From Chitiniphilus eburneus (GTDB taxonomy: Bacteria > Pseudomonadota > Gammaproteobacteria > Burkholderiales > Chitinibacteraceae): DNA of 64,000 nt. A model generated the notes under the pieces. The model ran no database searches and was not told the origin of the DNA. It saw only the letters and a list, made by a program, of their open reading frames with translations. Position numbers and translations under genes: made by a program. The stretch is from the NCBI RefSeq assembly GCF_005048205.1, contig NZ_SUMF01000017.1, forward strand, positions 1 to 64,000, written 5' to 3'. Each line of letters opens with the position of its first letter. The first letter of the stretch is position 1. Below are positions 18,447 through 27,671 of this stretch, one piece after another.

Positions 18447-19304
18447 ATGGCCCGTCGCAAACGCCCCGAAGAACACGAGAATCACGAGCGCTGGCTGGTG
18501 TCCTACGCGGACTTCATCACGCTGCTGTTCGCGTTCTTCGTGGTGATGTATGCGATTTCGTCGGTCAACGAAGGCAAGTACCGCGTGCTGTCCGATTCAA
18601 TGATCACCGCCTTTCGCAACGATCCCTCGGCGCAGGTGGCGACGATCCGCATCGAACAGGCGCAGGGCCAGCCCAAGCGCATCATCCAGCCACTGAAATC
18701 GCAGACCGGCAGCCCGACCCCCAACCCGGCCCTTGAAGAAGAAACAAAGCGCATGCGCGGCATGGCGGGCAACCTGCGCACCGCGCTCGGGCCGCTGATC
18801 CAGCAGGGCAAGGTCCGGGTCACGCAATCGAAACGCGGCATCGCGGTGGAGATCGCCGATTCGGTGCTGTTCCAGACCGCCAAGGCCGACCTGCAACCGC
18901 AGTCGGTCGCCGCACTGACGGCGGTTGCCAAGCTGGTCACCGCGACCGACAACCTGATCCAGGTGGAAGGCCACACCGACAACCAGCCCATCCGCTCGCT
19001 GCAATATCCGTCCAACTGGGAGTTGTCCGCCGCGCGCGCCGCATCGGTGGTGCGTTTGTTCGCGGACGAGGACATCGCGCCACAACGCATGGTGGCGATC
19101 GGCTACGGCGAATATCGCCCGGTGGAATCCAACGATACCGATACCGGGCGGGCGCGTAATCGCCGGGTGACGCTGAATATCCTGGCCGACAACCGCGACG
19201 ACGTGTCGGTGCTGTCGCCGGAAACGCATGTCACCCCGCAACCGCTCACCCCGCAGCCGCCTCCGGAACCGACCCCTGCGCCGCAGCCGGCCGAGCGCTG
19301 GTGA
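18447..19304 (+). CDS. motD: Flagellar motor stator protein MotD
   Basis: MotD is the MotB-like, peptidoglycan-anchored stator subunit that pairs with MotC. The 285-residue protein has the MotB plug and membrane segment 'WLVSYADFITLLFAFFVVMY', in which Asp22 is the expected proton-carrying residue. The OmpA-like domain follows, with 'VEGHTDNQPI' and 'NWELSAARAASVVR'. The C-terminus is a Pro-rich tail. No motC or other flagellar gene is adjacent, although motC-motD usually form a pair, so its partner must be elsewhere. It follows sppA by 12 bases. Confidence 0.9.
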   Translation: MARRKRPEEHENHERWLVSYADFITLLFAFFVVMYAISSVNEGKYRVLSDSMITAFRNDPSAQVATIRIEQAQGQPKRIIQPLKSQTGSPTPNPALEEETKRMRGMAGNLRTALGPLIQQGKVRVTQSKRGIAVEIADSVLFQTAKADLQPQSVAALTAVAKLVTATDNLIQVEGHTDNQPIRSLQYPSNWELSAARAASVVRLFADEDIAPQRMVAIGYGEYRPVESNDTDTGRARNRRVTLNILADNRDDVSVLSPETHVTPQPLTPQPPPEPTPAPQPAERW

Positions 19305-19620
19305 TCAACGACAGCCAGACCACAAGGCGACCGACAAGGTCGCCTTGTGGTATCCGGCGTGCCGTCGGGCAGGTTTGCAGCACCGTCACCGCCTGCCCTG
19401 GCAACGCTGGCCAGTATTGCGCCAGCCTGAAGGCGTGCCGGCCTCGGTCCGATCCACCGTTTTCGAGGCGGGTATCCGGCGAGCGCTGCACGGTTTGCGT
19501 GCCGGCAAACCCGCCCGTGCCGGGCTTGCCCGTATTGCCCAAAGGGGCTGGCAGGCGCAGGGGCGGCATCGTATCGTCGGGGTTTCGCATCTACCTTGCG
19601 GGCAACAGGAGCCATCGCGC
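19305..19620. other. Gap between motD and the alpha/beta hydrolase
   Basis: This 316-base stretch holds a perfect 14-bp hairpin near its start (19319-19351) and otherwise no gene I can support. Overlapping open frames here have no family features. Confidence 0.5.
19319..19351 (+). terminator. Perfect 14-bp hairpin after motD, no U-run
   Basis: ACCACAAGGCGACC and GGTCGCCTTGTGGT pair perfectly around a GACAA loop 15 bases after the motD stop. Position suggests a terminator, but neither strand has a T-run. It may need Rho, or serve as a 3' end stabiliser. Confidence 0.5.
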
Positions 19621-20361
19621 ATGCCGACTTCCAATGTGGTTTACGACGACCAGGGCGTTCAGCTCACCGGCAGCATCGATCTGCCCGAGACCGGCGTCGG
19701 CCAGGACATCCTGCTGCTGATGCACGGCTTTACCGGGCATCGCATGGAGCTGGCGTACTTCTTCGTCGATATCGGCCGACGGCTGGCCGCGCATGGCGTA
19801 ACGGTCTATCGCTTCGATTTTCGCGGCTGTGGCGAAAGCGGTGGGCGATTCGAAGACATCACGGTGGCCGACCAGATTCGCCAGGTCGGCGCACTGATGC
19901 AATGGCTGGGGGAACGCCATCCCCATGCACGGCTGCACTTGGCCGGGTTCAGCATGGGCGGGCTGGCCGCCGCGCATGCCACCCTGCGCGGCGCGGCGCC
20001 CAAGACACTGACGTTGATCGCCCCGGCGGGCAACATGGCCGAGGTGGTCCGGCGCAATCGCGATGCGGCGCTGGTCCTGCCGGATGGCACCGCCGACTTG
20101 CTGGGCCTGCCCATCGGCCTGGCGTTGCGGGACGAGGTGGAAAGCTGGGACCCGATGGCCGGGCTGGAAGGCATCGCCGTACCGACGCTGGTGATCCAGT
20201 GCAGCGAGGATGCCGCCGTGCCGGTGGCGGTGGGGCGCGCCATCGCCAAGTCCATCCCTGGCGCACGCTGGCATGAGGTGCCGGACGCCGATCATATCTT
20301 CGGCCGCATCGTGGCACGCGAAGCGCTGGCGAAGGCGATGCTGGCGCGCCTGTTTGATTAA
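19621..20361 (+). CDS. Alpha/beta hydrolase
   Basis: A 246-residue alpha/beta hydrolase of the serine aminopeptidase/esterase group. The nucleophile elbow is GFSMGG, the oxyanion region is 'LLMHGFTGHRMELAYFF', the strand 'YRFDFRGCGESGG' is typical, and the terminal His lies in 'VPDADHIFG'. There is no signal peptide, so it is likely cytoplasmic. Substrate is unknown. The ATG has CAGGAG upstream. It stands alone between a hairpin and a repeat array. Confidence 0.88.
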   Translation: MPTSNVVYDDQGVQLTGSIDLPETGVGQDILLLMHGFTGHRMELAYFFVDIGRRLAAHGVTVYRFDFRGCGESGGRFEDITVADQIRQVGALMQWLGERHPHARLHLAGFSMGGLAAAHATLRGAAPKTLTLIAPAGNMAEVVRRNRDAALVLPDGTADLLGLPIGLALRDEVESWDPMAGLEGIAVPTLVIQCSEDAAVPVAVGRAIAKSIPGARWHEVPDADHIFGRIVAREALAKAMLARLFD

Positions 20362-20401
20362 GCGGACGGTTGTGGTGCACTGGAGGTGAACGGGCCCCCG
20401 G

Positions 20402-20990
20402 CGGAGCCGGGCGCGTCTGATGATCGGTATGCCGGCAACGGCGCTTCCTGATCGATCCCACTCCCCCGCCCTCGCCGCCGCGAGGGAGCCTCGCGTTGCT
20501 CGGGTGGTGATGGAGGCGTAATGGCGGGCCATTCGATGCTGGAGCGCGCTGTAAACAGTCCCCCTGCGGAGCCGGGCGCGTCTGATGATCGGTATGCCGG
20601 CAGCGGCGCTTCCTGATCGATCCCACTCCCCCGCCCTCGCCGCCGCGAGGGAGCCTCGCGGTTGCTCGGGTGGTGGTGGAGGCGTAATGGTGGGCCATTC
20701 GATGCTATGGCGCGCTGCAAGCAGTCCCCGGCAGAGCCAGGCGCGTCTGATCATCGATATGCCGGCAGCGGCGCTTCCTGATCGATCCCACTCCCCCCGC
20801 CCTCGCCGCCGCGAGGGAGCCTCGCTTTGCTCGGGTGGTGATGGAGGCGTAATGGCGGGCCATTCGATGCTATGGCGCGCTGTAAGTAGTCCCCTGCGGA
20901 GCCGGGGCATCTGATTATCGGGATGCTGGGCAGGGGCTTGCTGATCGATCCCCCTCTCGCCGCCGTGGGGCAGCTTCGCGTTGCGCGGGG
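20402..20990. repeat. 165-bp tandem repeat, three full copies and one decayed copy
   Basis: Units begin at 20402, 20567, 20732 and 20897, an exact 165-base period. Each opens with a CGGAGCCGGGCGCGTCTGAT-type sequence and contains CCTGATCGATCCCACTCCC. Each of the first three also has a hairpin CCCTCGC-CGCC-GCGAGGG (20469-20486 in the first). The last copy has lost the hairpin. Because 165 is divisible by three, frames stay open through the array, but they look like repeat artefacts, not genes. A diverged relative lies at 33895-34015. The array fills most of the 0.8 kb between the hydrolase and PFK genes. Confidence 0.9.
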
Positions 20991-21159
20991 CGGCTTGGTT
21001 TTGTGTGATGACTGAACAGGGCAGGGCGCTGTGGGGGCACGTGTCCTACGCCACGCGTCGAAACGGCACTATGGCGATTCTCCCCTAGCGGAAACTCCCG
21101 ATGCCGCGTCGTGTTGCGCTGCGCAAGACTGGCTGGGTCCGCATCCCGCGAGAGTTGCC

Positions 21160-22413
21160 ATGCCCAAGAATGCGCTTTACGCCCAATCCGGCGGAGTCAC
21201 CCCGGTCATCAATGCCTCGGCCTTCGGCGTGATTTCCGCCGCCCGGCGCCATCGGGACCAGATCGGTACCGTGTTCGCCGCGCGCAACGGCATTCTCGGC
21301 GCGCTGGACGAAGTACTGATCGACACCGCTCAGCTTACCGACGAGATGATGGCGCAACTGAAGTACACCCCCGGGGGGGCGTTCGGTTCATGCCGGCACA
21401 AGCTGCGACATGGCGCCGAACTGAAGCGGCTGTTCGAGGTGTTCGAAACCTACGACATCGGTTACTTCTTCTACAACGGTGGTGGCGATTCGGCCGACAC
21501 CTGCCTCAAGGTGGCCGAGTTCGCGCAGTACCATGGCATCGATCTGACGGCCGTGCATGTGCCCAAGACCATCGACAACGACCTGCCGCTGACCGATTGC
21601 TCGCCGGGATTCGGTTCCGTCGCCAAATATGTCGCCACCTCGGCGCGCGAGGCGGGGCTGGATACCGCATCGATGGCGGCCAGCTCCACCCGCGTATTCA
21701 TCCTGGAGGTGATGGGGCGGCACGCCGGCTGGATCGCCGCATCGGCCGGGCTGGCCTCCACCGACGCCTACAGCGCACCGCACCTGCTCCTCACGCCGGA
21801 AGTGCCATTCGAGGCGGGGCGCTTCCTGCGCGCGGTGGATGAAACCATTGCCCGCGCCGGTTATTGCGTGGTGGTGGCGGCCGAGGGCATCCGGGATACG
21901 CACGGCGTCTACCTGGCTGAATCGGGCGTGGTCGATGCCTTTGGCCACGCCCAACTGGGCGGCGTGGCGCCGATCCTGGCCGGGCTGGTCAAGCAGCATC
22001 TGAACCAGAAATGCCACTGGGCGGTGGCCGACTACCTGCAACGCTCGGCGCGGCACCTCGCCAGTGCCACCGATCTGGCACACGCGGTAGCCGTGGGCGA
22101 GACGGCCGTGGCCTACGCGCTGGCGGGCATCCGCAGCGTGATGCCCGCCATCGTGCGCGAAGACAACGAGCCGTACCGCTGGCGCATCGAGCCGGTGCCA
22201 CTGGCCGATGTAGCCAACCACGAAAAGCCGCTGCCACTCGATTTCCTTACCAGCGACGGCTTCCACCTTTCGCCGCGCGGCCGCGAATACTTCGCGCCGC
22301 TGATCCAGGGCGAAGCCCCGCCACCCTTCCGTGACGGCATGCCCGACTACCCGCAATGGCAGTTCGTGGTCAACGACAGGAAACTGCCGTCGTTCGATCC
22401 GACGCGGGGGTAG
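21160..22413 (+). CDS. pfp: 6-phosphofructokinase, probably pyrophosphate-dependent
   Basis: A 417-residue group of PFKs that use PPi to phosphorylate fructose 6-phosphate reversibly. The phosphoryl-donor loop reads GGGDSADT, where ATP enzymes have GGDGS; an acidic residue at this place blocks ATP. PKTIDND has the Lys seen in PPi enzymes where ATP enzymes have PGTIDND. 'EVMGRHAGWIAA' is the fructose 6-phosphate site. ATG 21160 gives the expected MPKNALYAQSGGVTPVIN start; only a weak ribosome site is visible. It stands alone between two repeat elements. Confidence 0.88.
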   Translation: MPKNALYAQSGGVTPVINASAFGVISAARRHRDQIGTVFAARNGILGALDEVLIDTAQLTDEMMAQLKYTPGGAFGSCRHKLRHGAELKRLFEVFETYDIGYFFYNGGGDSADTCLKVAEFAQYHGIDLTAVHVPKTIDNDLPLTDCSPGFGSVAKYVATSAREAGLDTASMAASSTRVFILEVMGRHAGWIAASAGLASTDAYSAPHLLLTPEVPFEAGRFLRAVDETIARAGYCVVVAAEGIRDTHGVYLAESGVVDAFGHAQLGGVAPILAGLVKQHLNQKCHWAVADYLQRSARHLASATDLAHAVAVGETAVAYALAGIRSVMPAIVREDNEPYRWRIEPVPLADVANHEKPLPLDFLTSDGFHLSPRGREYFAPLIQGEAPPPFRDGMPDYPQWQFVVNDRKLPSFDPTRG

Positions 22414-22437
22414 GGAGGCAAAGGCGTAACCCTGCAC

Positions 22438-22550
22438 CTTGAAACGCAGAGCGCGCGGCGGGTCGCAGAGAAAAGGCGAGCAAGCCGGAAGGAATACTCC
22501 AGGCTGTCGTTGATTTTCTCCGTGCAACGCTGTGTTCTCTGTGTTTCAAG
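22438..22550. repeat. Dispersed palindromic element, copy 1
   Basis: CTTGAAACGCAGAG on the left is mirrored by CTCTGTGTTTCAAG on the right, with inner CGCAGAGAAAA and TTTTCTCCGTG parts also complementary. It is a 113-base imperfect palindrome between PFK and the MarC-family gene. It belongs to the same family as the copies at 23345, 46864, 53753 and 63576. Confidence 0.8.
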
Positions 22551-22631
22551 ACGTGGGTTTCGTTTTTCAACAGCTTGGCAGCAACCGCCCGCTGCACCAT
22601 GCTGGCAAGATCCATTTACCGAATGCGCGCC

Positions 22632-23342
22632 ATGCTCCAGGAACTGCTCGCCACCTTTCTCGCCACCATCACTGCGCTGCTGCCCATCATCAACCCGCTC
22701 TACACGGCGGCGGTGCTGCCGGCGATGGTGGTCAACCTGTCGCCCGAGGAGCGCGAGCGGCAGCTGAAACGGGCCTGCTACTACGCCGCCGCCATCCTGG
22801 TCACCTTCCTGCTGGCGGGCGCGCTGATCATGGATTTCTTCGCGATCTCGATTCCCGGCCTGCGCATCGCGGGGGGCATGATCGTTGCCTACATCGGCTT
22901 CACCATGCTGTTCCCCACCGAGGGCGGTACGCTGACCGACGCGGCGCAGGCAGAGGCGCTGGCCAAGCGCGATATCTCGTTCACGCCGCTGGCGATGCCA
23001 TCGCTGGCCGGGCCAGGTTCGATCGCGGTGGTGGTGTCGCTGTCATCGTCGATGCACAGCAATACCGAGTTGCCGCTCTGGCTCGGTTACCTGACCGTCA
23101 GCCTGGGCATCATCACCGTCGCCTGGATGTCGTGGCTGTCGCTGCGCGCCTCCAAGCGGCTGTATGCCTTCCTCGGCGAGAACGGCATCAGCGCGGTATC
23201 GCGGGTGATGGGCTTCCTGCTGATCTGCATCGGCGTGCAGTTCTTCATCAATGGCGTGCGCGACCTGCTGCACGACCCGCACTTCATGCCACAGCGGGTG
23301 GCGGTATCTTTGAGTGCCAACCCAGGGGAAGGCAAACCCTGA
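22632..23342 (+). CDS. MarC-family integral membrane protein
   Basis: A membrane protein of about 236 residues in the MarC/YchE (UPF0056) family, with about six hydrophobic segments. The opening 'LPIINPLYTAAVLPAMVVNLS' is the family NP motif in the first segment, and 'PLAMPSLAGPGSIAVVV' is the repeat motif in the second half. Function in this family is unsettled; early links to multidrug resistance were not upheld. The start at 22632 (or 22623) puts the first membrane segment at the N-terminus; longer starts run into the upstream repeat. Confidence 0.88.
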   Translation: MLQELLATFLATITALLPIINPLYTAAVLPAMVVNLSPEERERQLKRACYYAAAILVTFLLAGALIMDFFAISIPGLRIAGGMIVAYIGFTMLFPTEGGTLTDAAQAEALAKRDISFTPLAMPSLAGPGSIAVVVSLSSSMHSNTELPLWLGYLTVSLGIITVAWMSWLSLRASKRLYAFLGENGISAVSRVMGFLLICIGVQFFINGVRDLLHDPHFMPQRVAVSLSANPGEGKP

Positions 23343-23344
23343 AT

Positions 23345-23458
23345 CTCGAAACACAGAGGGCGCGGAGAACACAAAGGCACACAGAGAAACTGAGAACAGT
23401 CGAGGCAACACACCTCTTCTGCTTCTCTCGTTTTTCTCCGTGCCCCCCGTGTTTCAAG
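23345..23458. repeat. Dispersed palindromic element, copy 2
   Basis: CTCGAAACACAGAGG on the left faces CCCGTGTTTCAAG on the right, with inner CACAGAGAAA / TTTCTCCGTG parts. It begins three bases after the MarC-family stop and ends nine bases before the convergent miaA stop, so it fills the whole gap between the two genes. Confidence 0.8.
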
Positions 23459-23466
23459 ACTGGATT

Positions 23467-24405
23467 TCAGCAACCCGCCTGGATCACCCCCCGCACCCGT
23501 GCCACCACCTGGGCCGGCAGGTCGGGGGCGAGGCAGTCGAGCGGGGTCACGTCGTCCATGCCGCGCAGCCAGGTGAGCTGGCGCTTGGCGAGCTGGCGGG
23601 TGGCGAAGATGCCCTTGTCGCGCATCGTTGCCGCCTCGATCTCGCCATCCAGGTATTCCCACGCCTGGCGATAGCCGACGCAGCGCATCGACGGCAAATC
23701 CAGCGACAGCGTATAGCGCTCGCGCAGCATTCGCACTTCATCCAGCAACCCTTGCGCCAGCATTGCGTCGAAACGGCGGGCGATGCGCTCGTGCAGGGCA
23801 GCGCGTTCGCCCGGCACCAGCGCCAGCTTGTGCAGTGTGTAGGGCAGGGCGGCGGCGGCGGGCTCGGCCAGTAGTTCGGACATCGGTCGGCCGGCGAGCA
23901 GGCAGATTTCCAGTGCGCGTTCCACCCGCTGCTGATCGTTGGGTTGCAGGCGGGCGGCGGTGGCCGGGTCCAATTGCGCCAACCGTGCGTGCAACGCCGG
24001 CCAGCCGTGGGCCTCGGCGTCCGCCTGTAACTGCGCTCGCAACGCCGGATCGGCCTGCGGCAGTTCGTGGATGCCGTGTTGCAGGGTATTGAAGTACAGC
24101 ATGGTGCCGCCGACCAGCACCGGCAACCGGCCGCGCGCGGTGATGTCGGCCATCAGCGCCAGCGCATCGCTGCGGAACTGCGCAGCGGAATACGCCTGCT
24201 CCGGGGTGATGACATCCAGCAGATGATGCGGCGCGCGCGCCAGTTCAGCGGCGCTGGGCTTGGCGGTACCGATGTCCATGTCCTTGAACACCAGCGCCGA
24301 ATCCACCGAGATCAACTCCACCGGCAGCCCGGCCTCCACCAGCGCGATGGCGCTGGCCGTCTTGCCCGAGGCGGTCGGGCCCATCAGGAACAGTGCGGTC
24401 GTCAT
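23467..24405 (-). CDS. miaA: tRNA dimethylallyltransferase
   Basis: MiaA transfers a dimethylallyl group to N6 of A37 in tRNAs reading UNN codons. The 312-residue protein has the P-loop GPTASGKT at residues 8-15, the '[21 protein letters not shown]' DSxQ-type motif and '[11 protein letters not shown]' of the family, followed by '[14 protein letters not shown]'. ATG 24405 shares ATGA with the stop of the upstream membrane-protein gene, so it is the last gene of a mutL operon. The mutL-miaA order is common in proteobacteria. Confidence 0.96.
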   Translation of the reverse strand: MTTALFLMGPTASGKTASAIALVEAGLPVELISVDSALVFKDMDIGTAKPSAAELARAPHHLLDVITPEQAYSAAQFRSDALALMADITARGRLPVLVGGTMLYFNTLQHGIHELPQADPALRAQLQADAEAHGWPALHARLAQLDPATAARLQPNDQQRVERALEICLLAGRPMSELLAEPAAAALPYTLHKLALVPGERAALHERIARRFDAMLAQGLLDEVRMLRERYTLSLDLPSMRCVGYRQAWEYLDGEIEAATMRDKGIFATRQLAKRQLTWLRGMDDVTPLDCLAPDLPAQVVARVRGVIQAGC

Positions 24406-25172
24406 CGGGCCACCCGGCGCGAAACGGCGTGGATCAGCGCGCCACATGCCAATGTGGCGGCAACGGCGGGAAACACCGCCGCCACCCCCCAGCCAGGCAT
24501 CAGCGGTGCCAGGATCAGAAAGCACACGCCAAAGCCGAGCAGGCCGGTCAGAAAGCCCCGTAATTGCAGCAGCAGCGCGTTGCGGCCGGAACCCGCCAGG
24601 GTGAAGGCCGGCAATACGGTGGCGGCGACCGGTCCACCAGCCAGCACGCCGGTCAGCGTCGGCCCCAGCGCCAGGGCCGCGCTCGACAGCACGGCGACGA
24701 CCAGTAGCGCCGCCAGCATGCGTGCACCGAGTTCGGCCCGGGGCAGGGGTTGCAGGCGAGGCGGAGCGGTAGGGTGGGGCAGCAGCCGTAGCGCCAGCAA
24801 CAGGCCGAGCAGCGAGGTGGCGCCCGTCCAGGTCGAGGCGGCGAGGCCGCTTTGCGCCAGGAACACCGCCACGGCGAGGTACATCATCCAGCCGCACAGC
24901 AGCGTGCCACGCCAGCCGAAATAGCGGCTGGCATGCGCCAGCGCCAGCATGTAGACCGCGTTGGCCCACAGGCCGGCTGGAGCGGCGTGCGCGGCCTGCT
25001 GCGCGTAGGCCATGCCGTGCTCCAGCCAGAGCACGGCGATCACGCAGCCGGCAATCAGCGGCAGGCCGCCGACCATGCCGGCCACTGCGGCGCCCCAGCG
25101 CTTGCCGGCCAGGCTGGCCACGGCGATCACCGCCGGGCCGGCGAACAGTTTGACGGCGATGACCGAACCCAT
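24402..25172 (-). CDS. Uncharacterised integral membrane protein between mutL and miaA
   Basis: A 256-residue protein made mostly of hydrophobic segments, about eight, rich in Ala, Leu and Gly, with few charged residues. I recognise no family motif. Its start shares ATGA with the mutL stop and its stop shares ATGA with the miaA start, so it is tightly coupled to both. Nothing links it functionally to mismatch repair or tRNA modification beyond this. The segments '[21 protein letters not shown]' and '[16 protein letters not shown]' suggest an internal repeat, possibly a transporter. Confidence 0.75.
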   Translation of the reverse strand: MGSVIAVKLFAGPAVIAVASLAGKRWGAAVAGMVGGLPLIAGCVIAVLWLEHGMAYAQQAAHAAPAGLWANAVYMLALAHASRYFGWRGTLLCGWMMYLAVAVFLAQSGLAASTWTGATSLLGLLLALRLLPHPTAPPRLQPLPRAELGARMLAALLVVAVLSSAALALGPTLTGVLAGGPVAATVLPAFTLAGSGRNALLLQLRGFLTGLLGFGVCFLILAPLMPGWGVAAVFPAVAATLACGALIHAVSRRVAR

Positions 25173-27034
25173 CACTGCCCCCGCATGAAGAGCCCGTCCA
25201 GCTCCTTCATCGTCAGGCGGAACCACGTCGGGCGGCCATGGTTGCACTGGCCGGAGCGCTCGGTGGCCTCCATCTCGCGCAGCAGGGCGTTCATCTCGGG
25301 TATGGTCAGTGCGCGGTTGGCGCGCACCGCGCCATGGCAGGCCATGGTGGCGAGCAACTCGTTGCGACGGCCGGCCAGTGCCTGGCTGGCGCCCACTTCG
25401 CGGATATCCTTGAGCACCGCGCGTGCCAGTTCCACCGCGTCGGCGTCCTTGAGCAGCATCGGCACCGAGCGGATCGCCAGTTGCGTGGGCGAGGCGACGG
25501 ACAGATCGAACCCCAGCGCCAGCAGCGCATCCTGGTGGTCTTCCACGGTGGCGACGTCCAGCCGCTCGGCCGGGAACAGGTGCGGGATCAACAGCGGCTG
25601 AGTGGGCATGCGTTCCAGGTCCAGCGCGTGCTTCAGCTTTTCGTACACCACCCGTTCGTGCGCGGCGTGCATGTCCACCACGATCAGCCCTTCGGTCGCC
25701 TGTGCCAGGATATACACCCCATGGATTTGCGCCACGGCGAAGCCCAGCGGTGGGATGCCATGCTCATCGTCGGCTGGCAAGGGCTGCCGCTGCGGTTGCG
25801 GCGGGGCAAAGCCGCTCCATTGGGGGGCGTCGTCCACCACCGCGACCGGCTCGCGCTTCAGATCGCCGAACAGGCGGTCGTACACCGCCAGCGGTTCGGC
25901 GGCCATCGGCAACGGCATCGCTTGCTGGCGATAGGCCTGCTGCGCGTAGTCCTGCGGCTTCCAGCCTTGCGATGGTGTCGCCGGGGTGGTGGCGGGAGCG
26001 AGAATCTCGCCGGTTTCAGGATCGACGTTGGCCGGTGCCTGGCCAGCGCGGGTACCGGACAGGCCCTTGGACAGTGCCGAGAACACGAAACGATAGATGC
26101 CCTGGCTTTCGCGGAAACGCACTTCGATCTTGGTTGGGTGGACGTTCACGTCCACGCCTTCCGGGTCCAGCTCCAGGAACAGGCAGAACGCGGCGTGGCG
26201 ATCGTGGTGCAGCACATCGCGATAGGCTTCGCGCAAGGCGTGCTGGATCACCTTGTCGCGCACGAAACGGCCGTTGACGAAAAAGTACTGTGCATCGCGG
26301 CTGGATTTGGACAGCGTGGGCGAGCCGGCGATGCCCCACAGCCGCAGGCTGCCGACGCGCTCGTCCAGGTACACGCCGCTTTGCGCGAACTCGTCGCCCA
26401 GCAGTTCACTGCAACGACGCGCCAGATCGCCCCGCGTCAGGCGCAATTGCGCGCGGCCGTTATGGGTCAGCGTGAACTGCTTGTCGGGGTTGGCCAGCGC
26501 CAGCCGCTTCACTGCGTCCTCGCAATGGGCGAACTCGGTGGCGTCGGATTTGAGGAACTTGCGCCGTGCCGGTGTCTGGTAATACAGCTCGTGCACTTCG
26601 ATGGTGGTGCCCACCGCCAGTGCGGCCGGTTCGGGCTCGCCGACGCCGCCGTGGTCGGCTTCGACGCGCCACGCGTGCTGGGCACCATCGAAACGGCTGG
26701 TCAGCACCAGCCGCGATACCGAGGCGATCGATGCCAGCCCCTCGCCGCGAAACCCCAGCGTGGCGACTCGCGACAGATCGTCGAAGCTGCGGATCTTGCT
26801 GGTGGCATGACGATGCAGCGCCAGGTGCAGGTCGTCACGCTCGATGCCGCCGCCGTCGTCGATCACCTTGATGAGCTTGGTGCCGCCGGCCAGCAACTCG
26901 ATGTTGAGATTGATCGCACCGGCATCCAGACTGTTTTCCACCAGCTCCTTGAGCGCATTGGCGGGGCGCTCGACCACTTCGCCCGCGGCGATCTGGTTGA
27001 CGAGGGTGTCGGAAAGTATCTGGATACGGGGCAT
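25172..27034 (-). CDS. mutL: DNA mismatch repair protein MutL
   Basis: MutL is the GHKL ATPase that links MutS recognition to strand incision. The 620-residue protein has the ATPase motifs '[11 protein letters not shown]', 'DDGGGI' and '[10 protein letters not shown]' in the first 110 residues, then the transducer domain with 'FVNGRFVRD' and '[13 protein letters not shown]'. A Pro/Gln-rich linker (about 330-420) leads to the C-terminal dimerisation domain, which ends '[24 protein letters not shown]'. I do not see the DQHAx2Ex4E endonuclease motif intact: the corresponding region reads [15 protein letters not shown] 27034 gives the standard MPRIQILSD start. Confidence 0.96.
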   Translation of the reverse strand: MPRIQILSDTLVNQIAAGEVVERPANALKELVENSLDAGAINLNIELLAGGTKLIKVIDDGGGIERDDLHLALHRHATSKIRSFDDLSRVATLGFRGEGLASIASVSRLVLTSRFDGAQHAWRVEADHGGVGEPEPAALAVGTTIEVHELYYQTPARRKFLKSDATEFAHCEDAVKRLALANPDKQFTLTHNGRAQLRLTRGDLARRCSELLGDEFAQSGVYLDERVGSLRLWGIAGSPTLSKSSRDAQYFFVNGRFVRDKVIQHALREAYRDVLHHDRHAAFCLFLELDPEGVDVNVHPTKIEVRFRESQGIYRFVFSALSKGLSGTRAGQAPANVDPETGEILAPATTPATPSQGWKPQDYAQQAYRQQAMPLPMAAEPLAVYDRLFGDLKREPVAVVDDAPQWSGFAPPQPQRQPLPADDEHGIPPLGFAVAQIHGVYILAQATEGLIVVDMHAAHERVVYEKLKHALDLERMPTQPLLIPHLFPAERLDVATVEDHQDALLALGFDLSVASPTQLAIRSVPMLLKDADAVELARAVLKDIREVGASQALAGRRNELLATMACHGAVRANRALTIPEMNALLREMEATERSGQCNHGRPTWFRLTMKELDGLFMRGQ

Positions 27035-27229
27035 GGCGGGCGGGGTACGGCGGGAAAACGGCAGTATATCAGCCGCTTGGCTTCCCATTCGTCGGAACGA
27101 AACGCCAGGCGGCAGGGGAGGGATCGCCGATTGGCAAAACTATCACGCCGACTGCCGCACTATTACCTATAGGTGTTGGCAAGGCAGCGTTATAGTTCAA
27201 ACCTGAATTATTTCTGGAGAGCGCACATC

Positions 27230-27601
27230 ATGGCAATCGGACCCGTCCAGTCTTCTTCCAACTGGCAAGCATTGCAGCAGACACAGCGCAGCACCGCCCC
27301 TTCGGCCAGCGATGCCGTCCGCCAGACCGCGACGGACCCGCAGGTGGTTGCCAATGCCGACCAGACGCGCACCCAACTGACCGATTCCCAGAAAGAAATG
27401 GCCAATGTGCTGTATCTGTCGAATACCGCGCAGACCAGCATGGATATCTACATGGCCGTCACCGCCGAGCAGAACAACCAGGATGTCACCTGGTCGGTGC
27501 AGCCGGACGTGAACAACAACCTCAATTTCGTGACACAGGGCCCGGATGGCGGACAGTCCATCCCCTACAGCGCGGGCAGCCTGCTCAATACCAAGGCCTG
27601 A
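27230..27601 (+). CDS. Uncharacterised 124-aa soluble protein
   Basis: A short protein beginning MAIGPVQSSSNWQALQQTQ, rich in Gln, Asn, Ser and Thr, without cysteine, signal peptide or membrane segment. The middle 'TDSQKEMANVLYLSNTAQTSMDIYMAVTAEQNN' looks helical; the end is polar with NNN and GPDGG turns. I do not recognise a family. It has a ribosome site (TGGAGA, about 10 bases before the ATG), an AT-rich upstream region and its own terminator, so it is a single-gene unit. Its composition, less Arg/Leu-rich than its neighbours, recalls secreted or appendage proteins, but this is only an impression. Confidence 0.75.
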   Translation: MAIGPVQSSSNWQALQQTQRSTAPSASDAVRQTATDPQVVANADQTRTQLTDSQKEMANVLYLSNTAQTSMDIYMAVTAEQNNQDVTWSVQPDVNNNLNFVTQGPDGGQSIPYSAGSLLNTKA

Positions 27602-27623
27602 TCCGGCCCCGATGTCGCTGAAG

Positions 27624-27648
27624 AGCCCCTCGGCATGAGGGGCTTTTT
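27624..27648 (+). terminator. Terminator after the 124-aa gene
   Basis: AGCCCCTC pairs with GAGGGGCT around GGCAT, followed by TTTT. It lies 23 bases after the stop and faces the convergent amiC end. Confidence 0.88.
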
Positions 27649-27671
27649 GCTGCGCGCCGGAACCGGAAACT

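Noticed and set aside
19591-20910. Minus-strand open frame of about 440 codons over the hydrolase and repeat array
   Set aside because: It stays open because the 165-bp period is a multiple of three; the encoded repeats are translation of the DNA repeat, and the frame also runs antisense to a real hydrolase gene.
22438-23458. Possible CRISPR array from repeated cacagag units
   Set aside because: The units are imperfect palindromes single at each site, without regular spacers or cas genes.
25172-27034. MutL as a DQHA-type endonuclease
   Set aside because: The C-terminal region reads [12 protein letters not shown], but without alignment I cannot say whether the endonuclease site is intact; the full DQHAx2Ex4E pattern is not seen.
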